From positions 20,693,501 to 20,757,500 of the forward strand of contig OX485805.1 in NCBI GenBank assembly GCA_950295325.1: a stretch of 64,000 nt of DNA, in the 5' to 3' direction. The stretch's first letter is position 1, and each line of letters opens with the position of its first letter. The notes under the pieces are model-generated. The model was given only the letters and a program-made list of their open reading frames with translations, was not told the origin of the DNA and did not search any database. Positions 1 through 11,210 of the stretch are shown here, one piece after another. The translations under genes and the position numbers were made by a program. The DNA is from Polytrichum commune. Its lineage: Eukaryota; Streptophyta; Polytrichopsida; Polytrichales; Polytrichaceae.

Positions 1-104
1 GTAAGCTAATTCTCTAAAGTAACTTAGAGTCCAACTGCACATCCCCGTGAAGGCTCCGGTTAGAGTAAGTAACTACTCAAATTAGTTATATTATGCCCGC
101 ATGC

Positions 105-813
105 TTGGTTAAGAGAATTGGCTAACATATGAGGTAGCTAACCTATATGAGGGGTACTCAATCTCATGGCCGCACCACCCAATTAGAAATTAGCAAACTA
201 GAAGTTAGTTGACTTTTAGGACCTTGCTTTTGTGGAAAATCTTTACTCATCCGTACCCCTCATGGCAACTAACTTTCCAAACGAGTAATCCAAGTTTTTT
301 TCTTGAATGTTTGCGTTTCATGTTCCCTCTCTTCTCCATTCCACTACGAAGTGGACCACACTGTTCCTTACATTGTCTTTCATTAGTGATATTTTAGATA
401 ATAAACTAATATTTTATTGATAAATAAGAATCAAAGAAGAAAGTTTCAGTGTCTATATGTAGAAGATATTATTTTATTATGGTCATAATACTTAGATTTC
501 AACATAATCATAATGGAATACAAATGGTGTGGGGGGAAAAAATTTATAATGTATTATAATAAGTGTCATGTTTGGACATGCTCAACTTTGTTCAATCAAC
601 CTTAACTCCTTTCTTAAAGTGGGTGAACCTTTGGTTAGTAGATGTGTAAGCGTGCGATCGGTTAGCTGGCATATGAGTTAGTTGATTTTACTTACCCACA
701 TTTTTAGCTAATTCTCCTAACTAGGTGGCGCGCCATGATTTCAGTTAGCCATCAATTCGGTTAGCTAAACTTTAGTAACTCATAAGTTAGCTAATTCTCT
801 TAACTAGGTGGTG
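105..813. repeat. possible foldback element, about 0.7 kb
   Basis: The sequence near 105-140 (TTAAGAGAATTGGCTAACAT) reappears inverted near 779-813 (AGTTAGCTAATTCTCTTAAC). Similar TTAGCTAATTCTC words recur at 1-20 and 700-725. This suggests a terminal inverted repeat element or a degenerate foldback. No coding sequence is visible inside. Ends and target duplication could not be fixed. Confidence 0.3.
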
Positions 814-863
814 CAAGTGGGACGCTACGAAGTTGGGACGATGTCTGGGAAGGATCTTTGGAC

Positions 864-1003
864 ATAATCGGTCGAGATCCTAGCGTTCCCAAGTCCAAAC
901 AGTTACACAATGTTGACATCTTTCGGTTTCACTTTCGATAGTCTGAAAGAAATAATCTACAAATTCGTCTAAAACAACGAATAATGTTCCTAAAACCTTG
1001 AAC
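864..1003 (-). repeat. family B repeat, diverged copy
   Basis: Minus-strand copy of the AACCGGTT-rich family described at 6149. It starts with GGACATAATCGGTCGAGATC and has the TTGACATCTTTCGGTTTC block in the expected place. It is one of the more diverged copies and has lost most of the AACCGGTT cores. Confidence 0.4.
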
Positions 1004-1510
1004 TTAAACCCATACACTCATTCCTTGTTGGATGCCTAAACCCTTGCCTCCGAAGAACCAGTGTGCGGGTTGGTTCGCCCCAGCCCGCCCGTCCGCCCGC
1101 CCGCCCGTTCATGCCGCTGAGTCGCCCTGGTCATTGAATGCAATGGTGTGGAAGGCAGGCGCGCCTCTTTTTCCAGGCCCTTTTTAGTTGGCCCTCGTGC
1201 TGGGTCGGGTACATGCCGGGCTGTACCAATCACACGCGGCCCTTGGACACCCCTCATGTTCCTTGTGGCCCAGGACAGCTTAACTGTCTAGGTGTCGCAT
1301 CCCACTTCCCAACGCAAGGAAGCGAGGGGAACGCCCTTCCTCGGGCCCCGGCAATGAGACAACACCATAAGGACGGCACTCGCACATCATGGCACGCTCA
1401 TTCGTCGGATGTGACGTGGCACACGAGTGGGCCTGCAGTCATGCACCACACTTATGACCTTTAGGATGTTATTATACCCAACCCCCGGGGTCGTAGATGT
1501 CTTGCTCTTT

Positions 1511-1641
1511 CATGCCCCGATCACACCGAACGTTCCGTCCAATCCCAGTCGTGAAATAGATGTTGGTCCACCACTTTCCACACTATTACAGCTGGAGATG
1601 CCGACGGATGGTGTCTGAATTGGCCGGTGTGATTAGCCCCT
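1511..1641. mobile_element. family C MITE, short internally deleted copy
   Basis: Begins CATGCCCCGATCACACC and ends GGCCGGTGTGATTAGCCCC, so the ends are imperfect inverted repeats. The interior (CCACCACTTTCCACACTATT, then GAGATGCCGACGGATGGTGT) matches the copies at 10541 and 63081. No coding capacity. Class of the mobilising enzyme unknown. Confidence 0.5.
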
Positions 1642-1653
1642 CAGCTAGGCGAG

Positions 1654-2140
1654 GGAGGGAGGGGCCCCGGGCTAGATCACATCTTCGTTCGGTTGGGTGG
1701 GTGGGTCTCGTCCCTCCCACGCCTCCTTCACAACTCGGGCGAACCAACCCGTACACTGGTTCCTTGGAGGCAAGGGTTTAGGCATCCAACAAGGAACGAG
1801 TGTATGGGTTGGTTTGCCCAAACCCTCCTTTTGTTTGCTTGGTCGACTTGTCTGCACATGCGTGGGAACTCTTCCCTCTTGGGAATCCATGTGACAATAC
1901 CCGGTCATTTAAGCCATTCAGCTCCTTTGGCATGTGAAGGGACTCCATCGATTAACTTGGGAATAATGAAAGTCGTGTCAACTTGAATATTTGTAATTTT
2001 GACAGAGTATTGTCACACTAGGTCCCAATGTGGAAGAGTTCCCACACATGTGCGGGCAGGAAGACCGGGTAGTGAACAAGGCGTGGGAGGGGTAGGGCCC
2101 AACCGAATGAAGATGTGCTCTTAGCTTGGGGCGAGAGAGG
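1654..2140. repeat. inverted repeat interrupted by a small hairpin element
   Basis: Left arm (about 1654-1737 and 1836-1912, containing CACATCTTCGTTCGGTTGGG and GTGGGAACTCTTCCCTCTTG) pairs with the right arm at about 1999-2140 (CCCAACCGAATGAAGATGTG and GAAGAGTTCCCACACATGTG). Only the left arm contains the 1738-1825 hairpin, so that hairpin looks like a later insertion. No open coding region is supported. Confidence 0.5.
1738..1825. mobile_element. about 90-bp hairpin repeat, inserted copy
   Basis: Arms of about 30 bp face each other: GGGCGAACCAACCCGTACAC on the left and GTGTATGGGTTGGTTTGCCC on the right, with GGAGGCAAGGGTTTAGGCAT between. Related sequence occurs at 1018-1080 (inverted), 5380-5455 and 20637-20715, so it is a dispersed family. 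It may be a very short MITE or the end of a larger element. Confidence 0.45.
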
Positions 2141-2347
2141 GAGGGAGGGAGTTATCATTTATGAGTGCCTCTCTCATCCGTGCAACATAATAACTTGACC
2201 TCTTATACCTTTGTTGCCGGATATATCTCAAATGAACTTGAGTGGACAAATTCGGGGTCTTTAAAGATGAACCCGGTGTCAAATCAACTAATAAAAGTCA
2301 CATCTAGATTGCATATTGTTTCAAGGTTTCTATGGTGGATGAATGAG

Positions 2348-2349
<2 letters not shown>

Positions 2350-2382
<33 letters not shown>
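2350..2382. repeat. (TC)n microsatellite
   Basis: Perfect CT dinucleotide run. The Leu-Ser run in the open frame across it is an artefact of the repeat. The surrounding 2,160-3,520 holds no gene that I recognise. Confidence 0.9.
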
Positions 2383-2383
<1 letters not shown>

Positions 2384-3523
2384 GATTGGACCTTAGGTGA
2401 CATAGCACATAGATTAATTTGTATAGCTAATTTTCATCTCATTATTAAGCCTATATCATTTGGCTCCTTTCTAAAAGGGAGAATCTATGCACCTTGTTGA
2501 TAGGACTCCGCAAATCAAGCCATGCTAATGTTGTCTGTGTAAGGGATGACCTACATCAGTGGTGTTCACCCCACATGGCTGGTAGACATGATAACAAAAT
2601 AGTGTAAACTAAACAAGATATCGATTGCGGTGATTGAAGCCCACATTTCTATTCACCCTTGCAAAATGAACAATACTCAAGTTGGGTACTATTCATTTTA
2701 CAAAAGTGGCCCAACATTAAGCGGGGAATGATTCCCATGAAGTTCGAGGTACTAGAGGTGCAACACCCTAGTTGTTGAGTAATGTTAAGTTGATTCGGAA
2801 TCGGCTTCAACAATGTAGAATTTGTATAGCTTAGTAGGGAACGAACCAGGAGGATGGAGGGGTATGCTTATTGGGCTAAAGTAATTAATGAGATTTCATA
2901 AGAACTGTGTGCACGCTCAAGAATCATGGCATGCTCGTCTTCCATTCGTAGAAAATGACGTGACACACCAATATCAGCCTATCAGGCATGCCCATGTGTC
3001 AAACCTTCATATCGGGCTAGGGCTACATGTCTTGCTAGGCTTTGAGTTTGGCCTTACAAATCTTACTGTTAGCGAACACATGTTCAACTATATTATAGCA
3101 CATATATTAGTATATGTAGCCGATTTGACTCCACAATGGGCTTCACAGCTCATGAATTACTTTTGCAAGGTGCAAAGGCAACAAATCACTCATAACCCTA
3201 TGAAGGATAAGTTTTTTCTTAAACCCGTTTTACACGGGTCAGATTGGTAGAGGCCCATCTTAAAGACAAAGATATCTATCCATGACCTTTATATTATTTT
3301 ATGTAAATGTATGCCCATGTATTCTAGGCTTATAGCAAACACTTTCTTAGTAGAAATGTTAAGGAATGGCATCCATTTATAAGTAATTGGGAATGACGTA
3401 ACATTATTCAGCTGCACATGAGGGTTCAATGGGACCGAGGAATATGACAGAAAATATGCTTGGACAATTTCATGGATGTGTAAGGGATCTGAATTTTCAA
3501 GTTGAAATTTGCCTTCACAGTGA

Positions 3524-3922
3524 TGCCCCGATCACACCAACTTTCCGTCAACTTCCGGATGTGAAATAGTTGGGGATGTGATGACGGCCGGATGCCAAGT
3601 TGTTCACACCAACATCCCGGTTTGGTCAACATTTTGGCGGCCGGTGGCCACCGTCATGACCGGTCAAATGAGTTGGCATAGACTTTTAAGGTGTAGCAAC
3701 CGGAATAGAGTGACCGGCAGAGGCTAATATTGGAGGGGTTACCGTTTTCTGTGGTGGGACCCACATGTCCGACGGACATCCAAACGTGGATGTCAGATTA
3801 TAGATGGTGGCCATCTCCGTCGCCGTCATACATCATGGACGGCGATGGCCCACCATGAAAATCACTATTAGAGACATATTCATCTACTGAAAATGAACTT
3901 TAAGTTTGGTGTGATCGGGGCA
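3524..3922. mobile_element. family C MITE, 399 bp, intact ends
   Basis: Terminal inverted repeats TGCCCCGATCACACCAA and its exact complement TTGGTGTGATCGGGGCA at the right end. Both are bordered by TGA, which may be a 3-bp target duplication. The inside is rich in GCCGG and ATGG words with no open frame. Best preserved ends of the family in this window. Confidence 0.75.
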
Positions 3923-4892
3923 TGAGGCAATCCACTGGTAGTTGTTCATCTCCAAGGCGGCTAAAGGTTTAGGGACCGGGAACACCCTGGTTCATGTCTC
4001 TTGAGCTTTGTTGGTAGGCATGTAAGTTAGCCATATTCATAGCTCCATTAAGGGGCGGACCCCAACCATGTTTGATGTACCCCCCTTGTTGGCTTTGCCC
4101 TGTCATACTCCGTTGTGGCAGCTCGCCAACTGTTTGCATTGCATGAGCTTGGATTTCCTAACTTACATGCAATAACTAGGCTTAACACATCTATCTTAAG
4201 TAGTCAACTACTAATTGCCCCACCAAGGCCGTTGATGACTCGTCATGCCATGCTTAGGTAAGCTTGTGGTGGAAAATTTAGCACCATGGTTTTAATGGAT
4301 AGTAGTTTATAACTATTGCAAACTCCACTATATTGAAACGTTGATGTGTGATGGTCATTTGGGTTGTATTCTCAGGGACCACATGAACAAATGCGCACGC
4401 TGCAATAATGTTGTCCCTCTTCTACGACATCCCAATTTGAACAAAAAACAAAAAAAAAACAAACTTGAGCAGTGTCTAGAGAGATTTGTAGGCATAATCA
4501 CCTATTCCCAATCATGATCCCATTGACAATCTATAGGGTACTGGAATTTCAACAAGGCTAGGATTGAACTCCGAGCAAGCTAGGACTAAATTCGATCCGG
4601 TTGAGAACCAATATTGCCATGACACATGTCCTTAGTTTCGAGTGCTAAAGTGAGGAAGAATGAGCGGTTATGACATACTCTAGACATTGTTAACATGTTT
4701 AGACCAACTTTTGGCTTCAAAAATTCACAATAATTTCAATTTAAGGAATAAAATCACCATAAAATCGTAGTCCTCTTGATCTCTACCTTCCTACAAGGGA
4801 AAAAAAATTGCACCATCATATTACTTCTCTAAATGTGGCACCAAATCTCTTAAATGATAAGTTACGGGTGCCTCTACTCTACATTCTCTAAT

Positions 4893-5049
4893 AGCCCACC
4901 CACATTTATTGGTGTGGGCCACCAATGAACGATTCCTACCAACACTGGTTACATCTAGCGGCTCTCACTAGCTAAACCAACTCTAAAATTGCCCCCCTGC
5001 AAGTATGCACCATTCATTGGTGGCCTACACCCGTAAGCGTGGGTGGGCT
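4893..5049. mobile_element. 157-bp MITE, CCCACCC family
   Basis: Ends are AGCCCACCCACATTTATTGG and its near-complement at the right (CGTAAGCGTGGGTGGGCT). The interior GGTTACATCTAGCGGCTCTC is almost identical to the 156-bp copy at 19345. Too short to code. Target duplication not clear. Confidence 0.7.
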
Positions 5050-6148
5050 CTAAATCCCTCTACTACGATTGGTAGTAATTTTCATAACGTCATGGGCTTC
5101 AACCGGTATGTGAACCTTATGGCGGGACCCCGGTGTCCCATAATGCACCGGTTCTCGCACAAAGCCCATGTCGACGTCTTGTACACAACCAAAAGTTGAT
5201 TTCTTCATTTTCAATCACTGCCAACCACATTCTCTTGTTTAGCTCTTGACCACACTCTTCCTCGCCATTGCAAACGATGCGGGTGCCAACACCTGCCCCC
5301 CCCCCCTCTCTATACAAGAGACACCCCCAACCCTAAAAACTCGATGAATGCATTGTTTGACTCCGGTTTATGGGATGGGGCCAACTAACCCGTACACTAC
5401 TGGTCCATTCGAGGCAAGGCTTTATAGACATCCAACAAAGAACAAGTATATATATTGTTGAGTCACCCAAATCCGGTTTACGTTTATGTGGGACACCGGT
5501 GTCCCGCCATAAGGTTCATCTGCAACGAACTAACTACACTAGCGGTGCAGTGAGGTTCGAATTCGGTTCGGTTCGCCTCACCCCATTCATTGAACCCAAG
5601 CCTGTCTTATTATTAAACTCTAGTGGTATTTGAAACCAATCCATGTACCTACCTGGGCAACAAAGGAAGACCCTCCCCTAGTCCCAAGGAAAGAGATTGA
5701 GTTTCCTGAAATAGCAATACCACTACCCTACCTGCAGAGAAGTACTTGCACCGGTACGGACCTCCCTGCCACCAATCCCCCACCCTCCACGTGTCAATCC
5801 TTTCTGTTGCTGAGCTGAGGGAGTTGTTTAGTAGGGTAGCTAGGGGGGGGGTTGTGTATATGTGAACACATATATATTATATACATACACCTGGGGATCC
5901 AGTGTTAAATTTAGTGCTGGGGTTTCTTTCTTTGGCAGTTGACCCTACATCCATGCCTCTCTTTTTTCTTTTCTTTTTGAGACAGAAGGCCAGAATACAT
6001 CCATGCATGCCTTGGCTCCCCCCTTTTCCATGAGGCCACCGCGCGCCCAGATCCTTTTCCCGAGCCCCCTCCCCCCTCCCCCTCTCGGGTGGGAATTTGA
6101 AACCCGTGATTTGGGGCCCGTTTACACTGGCCACTTGAGGTTGATCTG
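5050..6148. other. no gene recognised
   Basis: Contains a diverged copy of the 90-bp hairpin family (5380-5455), poly-C and poly-G runs (5297-5306, 5844-5852) and scattered short open frames without family features. Nothing here supports a gene. Confidence 0.6.
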
Positions 6149-6376
6149 TGCCTATGATTGGGGAGAACCGGCAATTAGTTACAGATGAACCGGTTGAGTT
6201 TGAAAAATAACCGGTTGAAATTCAAGACTGTAGGAAAATTACCGATCATTTTAGAAGAACTTATAGAATATACCCCAATTTAATAAAGGAAAACCGAAGG
6301 ATGTCAACATGTAACCGGTTGGACTTGCAAACACTAGGATCTCAACCGATTATGCCCAAAAATCTCCCTGATCACT
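6149..6376 (+). repeat. family B repeat (AACCGGTT-rich), reference copy
   Basis: Begins ATTGGGGAGAACCGGCAATT and runs to CCGATTATGCCCAAAAATCT. It carries several AACCGGTT cores next to TTAGTTACAGATG and CAACATGTAACC. Copies occur at 864, 10098, 10371, 11785, 17038, 23697 and 53488 in both orientations. In this copy a frame reading ENRQLVTDEPVEFE, then ITDHF, then TLGSQPIMPKNLPDH is open except for one stop. It may be part of a transposon-coded protein or a non-coding repeat whose frame is open by chance. I do not recognise the family. Confidence 0.55.
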
Positions 6377-6392
6377 GATCTGTGCAATCTCA

Positions 6393-6893
6393 GGGCCACT
6401 TCACAGACGAGACTGAGAGCCCGTGACCAGTACAACTCAGGCAGTCTCGTTGGTGGACAAGGCGGAGCCGCTCCAAGTTCGCTACTTCACACTACTACGC
6501 TCGAGGGAGCGACGGAGGGAGTATGTAAATGCAAGGTGGATGTAAAGTCTACATGAATTCCTACGTGGCATCGAATGGATCGTGGTTCATGGTCACTTGG
6601 ACTATTTTCAAAAAACCATCTCTTGGAGGTAGGCTTAATCCAAAACCGGGAGACCATGGCACTTTGAACACTCGTAACCGTTGATTTATTCTATTTTATC
6701 ATGTGTGAGGACACGCGTGAATAGAAATAACATTTGGTTGAGGGCCCGGTCACAAATGGCTTCACACTACACTTGAGGGTGTGTGACCACATCACATGAT
6801 TTTGGAGGTGTGTTGGGACGGCCTTTGTACACTTTCTTTTTGGCTCTCACAATTTCATGGTCACGGTTCTTGGCTCGTCTGTGAAGTGGACCC
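6393..6893. mobile_element. Tourist/PIF-like MITE (family A), nested
   Basis: Ends GGGCCACTTCACAGACGAG and CTCGTCTGTGAAGTGGACCC are inverted repeats. Flanks are TCA and TCG, consistent with a 3-bp target duplication that has since mutated. It sits inside a family E repeat: the flanking GCAATC and GGCCGTTGA rejoin into the family E sequence seen at 14943 and 53193. Internal blocks match the copies at 9234, 27802 and 60039. Confidence 0.75.
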
Positions 6894-7090
6894 TCGGCCG
6901 TTGATAGCGTGGAAGTTGGGACTTACCACTTGCACACGGGGTCCAAAATTTGAAGTCCCAAGTACGACATGGATGCCCACATGGCAACATTTTTTGGAGG
7001 TGAGAGGCTTGGGGCTTGTGTTGAAAGTTGGGTCGGGTAAAAAGTTAGACCCGGCTCTCAACACAAGTCATATGGACACATGAAATAACT
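6894..7090 (+). repeat. family E repeat, right part
   Basis: Contains AAGTTGGGACTTACCACTTG, AGTCCCAAGTACGACATGGA and the inverted pair AAAGTTGGGTCGGG / GACCCGGCTCTCAACACA. Matches 14943-15293 and the complement of 53193-53438. Short open frames across it are shadows of the repeat. Confidence 0.5.
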
Positions 7091-7174
7091 GAGGCTTTCA
7101 TGATGACTAACCATGTTTTCATGGCTTCTTTGTGCTCAAATGTTGGGACTTTGCCTCCTTGTTGGGACTTGCTA

Positions 7175-7370
7175 ACATGAGTGATCATAGACCCTCCCCC
7201 CCCCCCCCCGCGGTGATTGTTGTGTTGACAATTATGTCTAGAATGGTTAGCAAATTTTGAGCACGTAGTCCAATTTATTTGCAACACGTTCTTTTTGGTG
7301 TTCATTAATCCTAGCTTCACACCCAGCCATACACCATTCAAATATAGATGTCCAGTTTAGACCATACACC
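7175..7370 (+). repeat. family L dispersed repeat
   Basis: Carries the block TTTTGAGCACGTAGTCCAAT, then TTTTTGGTGTTCATTA, then CCATACACCATTCAAATATA. The same order of blocks recurs near 25450 (inverted), 38040, 50830 and 58055 and five times in 43995-45310. Includes a poly-C run (about 7194-7209). Element type unknown. Confidence 0.5.
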
Positions 7371-9230
7371 AAATCAAGACACCTACATTCTTACATTGAT
7401 AAGTGCAACTAGGTTGCCCCGCACTAATGTATCGATATTCCCCCAAGTATTTTGAATATTCACAACGACAGTAAGATACACTTTTCAAAAACTTACTGTG
7501 GCCACTCTATGGATGGATCAACGATGTTATAATATTGCCATTTTGATATTGACCCACGGTAAATTTCTTGGGTGAAAGAGGCAACATATTCAAGGAGGTG
7601 ACCTTGTTGCACATTTCAATGTAGATGTATTGTACTCTTTTACAGCCCCCGCCAATTTCACCAAGGTAAAAGGAGTTAAGCAAATACTTAATTCTGGATA
7701 TGTTTGATGATTAATCCATCAAAGTTGGGTTTGTTAGAGCAATCCGAGATTTTTGATGTTGTTTCCAAAGTTCGTTCTATGTAGCATTAAGAGTCGATTG
7801 CGTCATCACCTTAACTTGGTGCAGGATTTTTTCTTTGCCCATCGACGCCACACATGTGGCTTTGTTTGTTCCTTTTCACGGGCCACACAAATGTGCACCT
7901 AGCTACATCGTTAATGATGGATATTTTGGGCATACTTATAGTGTGACTTGACCTTTGCTGCAATATATTATGGTTCATATCATACACCATCACACATAAA
8001 AACATTGTGGAATCTTATACTCAAGGGAATTGTTTTTGTATTGATCTCTCCACATACCCGAAATTCATGAATACACTCTCAGAATATCACATCACAAAGA
8101 CACTTTTGAGGGAAATGATTGTCTTTTGGATTGGTTGAAGATTAATTATGGAAACTAATCACGTATTCTAGCCTTAAATTCAAATTGTCCATACAGGACA
8201 TGTATGAATTGGATTTGACTTTGTAGAAAGTCTCGCAAATGCATAATACTTTCCATCCAATTGAAATACTATGACCTACAACACATGTCTCCGATATTAT
8301 ATACCATGGGTTGGAATTTAATGCACACCCATAGTATTACCCCCCCCCCATGTTTTTTGCTGTTAATATCCTTGATTACAAGGTGGCGCGCAATGTCTAC
8401 CATGAACGATGTACCTAGGCATGGCTAACCTAGAGTGTCGTTCTCTTTCACATGGGTTCCCACATTTCTTGCAGAGGTGAAAGGAATGTAGCAAAACGTT
8501 AATACCCTTAGGGTTTATGGTCACTTCATGGAAATCGGGTTTTATATGTTATCTTCAATATGGATTAAGCTACACGATATTTAAAAAAAAAAAGGGTTCA
8601 ATGCCATATTCTAAACTAGAGTTGATTGCATTCTCACCATAATGGTATGTTGGTTTTTGGGGTTTTGTGGAGGTTGACCTAATTGCACATGTCGCCAGTG
8701 TAGTACATTGTTTATGGTATTTAGTATCACATGCATAATAGTGTCACTCACCCTATTTTGAGGCATATGTTAGGTTACATTGATGATCAACAAGTTCATC
8801 ATTAGTGTTGCCTCACGACACTTGGCGTTTGAGTGCATTTACTAGTATCTTGGCGTGAGTATGTTTTTGATAGTGTTATGAAGTGTTGCCCATGTTCCAC
8901 AATGGTCTTCAAGTTGACTTAATTGTACACAAATGGGACTTGGCATTAATATGCTCGAGAATATTTTCCTCTGGCATCTTAAAATTTCAACACATGACAC
9001 TTGTTATTAGTGTGCTCAATAATATCTCCCCCTTGCATACTAAAATGTAAAACTATATTATCAAGCATCCCAATATACCAGTTTATATGTCATAACTTAA
9101 ATGTTTTCTTTTTCTTTTTCATTTCCGGTTTAGAAGTTCTTATATTGATGAATAGTATCGCACTGGGAATTAGCGGATGTGAAACTTTGAGACTTCATGA
9201 CGTCTAGTTTAGGCCTCCTCACAAATAGTA
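7371..9230. other. no gene recognised
   Basis: AT-rich sequence with short open frames only. Pieces of the family F type (words such as TTTAGTATCACATGCATAAT) occur near 8700-8760. No splice-consistent coding block was seen. Confidence 0.6.
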
Positions 9231-9233
9231 TAA

Positions 9234-9738
9234 GGGCCACTTCACACACGAGCCAAGAGTCATGACCGTGACATCGTGAGAGCCCAAAAGAAAGTGTCCA
9301 AAGGCCGTCCCAACACACCTCCAAAATCATGTAGTGTGGTCACGGACCCTCGAGTGTAGTGTGAAGTCATATGTGACCGGGCCCTCAACCAAATGCTATT
9401 TCAATGAATTTCTATTCATGCGAATCCTCGCACATGACAAAAATAAAATAAACCAACGATTGTGAGCGTTTGGAGTGCCATGGTCTCCCAGTTTTATGTT
9501 AGGTCTCCCTCCAAGAGATAGTTTTTGAGAATAGTCCAAGTGAGCATGAAACACGATCCATTCGATGCCATGTAGGAATCCATGTAGACTTTACATCCAC
9601 CTTGCATTCACATACTCCGATGGTCCCTCAAGCGTAGTGTGAAGTGAAGCGAACTTGGAGCGGCTCCGCCTTGTCCACCAATGAGAGTGCTTGAAGCGTA
9701 ACGGTCACGGGCTCTCAGTCTCGTGTGTGAAGTGGCCC
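9234..9738. mobile_element. Tourist/PIF-like MITE (family A), 505 bp, intact
   Basis: GGGCCACTTCACACACGAG at the left and CTCGTGTGTGAAGTGGCCC at the right are perfect inverted ends, flanked by TAA on both sides. Extended terminal repeats, a 3-bp TAA duplication and lack of coding fit Tourist-like MITEs of the PIF/Harbinger superfamily. Subterminal segments (GTGTAGTGTGAAGTCAT and AGCGTAGTGTGAAGTGAAGC) repeat the terminal motif internally. Confidence 0.85.
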
Positions 9739-10097
9739 TAAGTGACACTGTATACCCTAAACAGTATAGTAGGCTTGGCCAAATTTGTAGAATGGGCTGA
9801 TCCATGCTGCTATGCAAATCAGCAGCAGATTGCGCCGGTGGTCTTTGAAATCTCTGCAGGCCCAGTCCAGACTCTGTCCTTTACCTTCGGTTCCTTTCAT
9901 TATTCATGGCCCAAAAACATTGACTAAAGACCAGCTTCGAGCCAGGGCCTGACAAAAATACATACTGGTCATCACGAGCGAGGTTATTTAATAACCGGGA
10001 TCCCCAATCCTACTAATTAAGTTCGAGTCTTGAGACCCAACAAACTGCCCTACTAATCCGGCCCACAAATCACGGGCCTCATGGCTGTGACCCGAGC

Positions 10098-10540
10098 TAT
10101 GATTGGGGAGAACCGGCAGTTAGTTACAAATGAACCAGTTGAAGTTCAAGACTGCATGAAAATTACCGATCATTTTAGAGGAATTTATAGAATATATCTC
10201 AGTTTAATAAAGGCAAACCGGACGATGTCAACATGTAACCAGTTGGACTTGCATACGCTGGGATTTCAGCCGATTATGCCCAAAAATCTCCCCGATCAAT
10301 GGACCCGAGCAAACTTATCACATTTAATAGTGGTCGTACATTGCCTTGTCATGGTGCCCGGGGAGAGTTTTGGGCATAATTGGTCAAAACCCTAGTGGTT
10401 CCGAGTCCAATCGATTGCGTGTTGCGATCTTTAGGGGGTTTACCTTCATGACATCGGGTATCTTCTGTAGATTCCGATGAAGTGATGGGTAATTCCCACG
10501 AAGTGTTAAACTGCAACCGGTGATTTCTCAAACTCATGCC
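10098..10540. repeat. inverted pair of family B repeats
   Basis: A plus-strand copy (10098-10309, from TGATTGGGGAGAACCGGC to TGCCCAAAAATCTCCCCGAT) is followed after about 60 bp by a diverged minus-strand copy (10371-10540, from TTTTGGGCATAATTGG to GTGATTTCTCAAACTC). The plus copy keeps an unbroken frame with the same ENRQLVTNEPVEVQDC and IMPKNLPDQ segments as the copy at 6149. It may be a composite foldback element. Confidence 0.5.
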
Positions 10541-10690
10541 CCGATCACACAAAAATGTCCGCCCGGTTCCCAGCCGTGGAATTGTTGGGGATTATGTTCA
10601 TAAATAGGATGTTGGCCCACCACCTTTCACATTGTTATAGCCGGAGATGCCGACGGATGGTGTCAAAACTGGCCGGTGTGATCAGCCCCT
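10541..10690. mobile_element. family C MITE, short copy
   Basis: Starts CATGCCCCGATCACAC and ends GGCCGGTGTGATCAGCCCC. Interior matches 1511-1641, with a longer left half (GGAATTGTTGGGGATTATGT). It abuts the inverted family B pair directly. Confidence 0.5.
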
Positions 10691-10779
10691 CAATTGGTTT
10701 ATGTGTAACCAAGCCCGATAACTCCCAACCTCACTCCGATCAGGCGGACATGATTTTGTCCTACCATTTCGTAAACTCC

Positions 10780-11170
10780 CTACACTAAATGTTGTATCCG
10801 GTGTCACCAATTCTACTTGTCTTGCTCAATACGTATTGTAAACCGCCCGTGTAGTGTCACCAACACTTACATGTAAACCTGACACTACTTGTCGTTTCTT
10901 GTATTGAAAAAAAGGTGGGCATTAATGAGTTACAATGTTGCACATATAGTGCGCTTACTAAGTAGCCTTCCATCTGAGTTTCAATCGTCCATGACAACAC
11001 CTCATTACATAGCATACCAAACGTTGGGTCGATACTTGACATTTTGATGAACTAGAAAGTAAGTTTGGGGGATGACAATCCGTGTAAACTCATTCATAAA
11101 GCAAGTGTCATAAGAAACGTTGCCATAGTAACATACCAATACCATTTCACACTAAGCATAATATCTAGTG
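10780..11170. mobile_element. family F MITE, diverged copy
   Basis: Left end CTACACTAAATGTTGTATCC and right end ACTAAGCATAATATCTAGTG are related to the cleaner inverted ends at 58982-59348. Interior blocks TACAATGTTGCACATA and TTTCAATCGTCCATGACAA are shared with the copies at 46603 and 58982. Confidence 0.5.
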
Positions 11171-11210
11171 GGTAGTACGCTTGTTAGAATCCATGCTGCC
11201 ATGTGAATTA

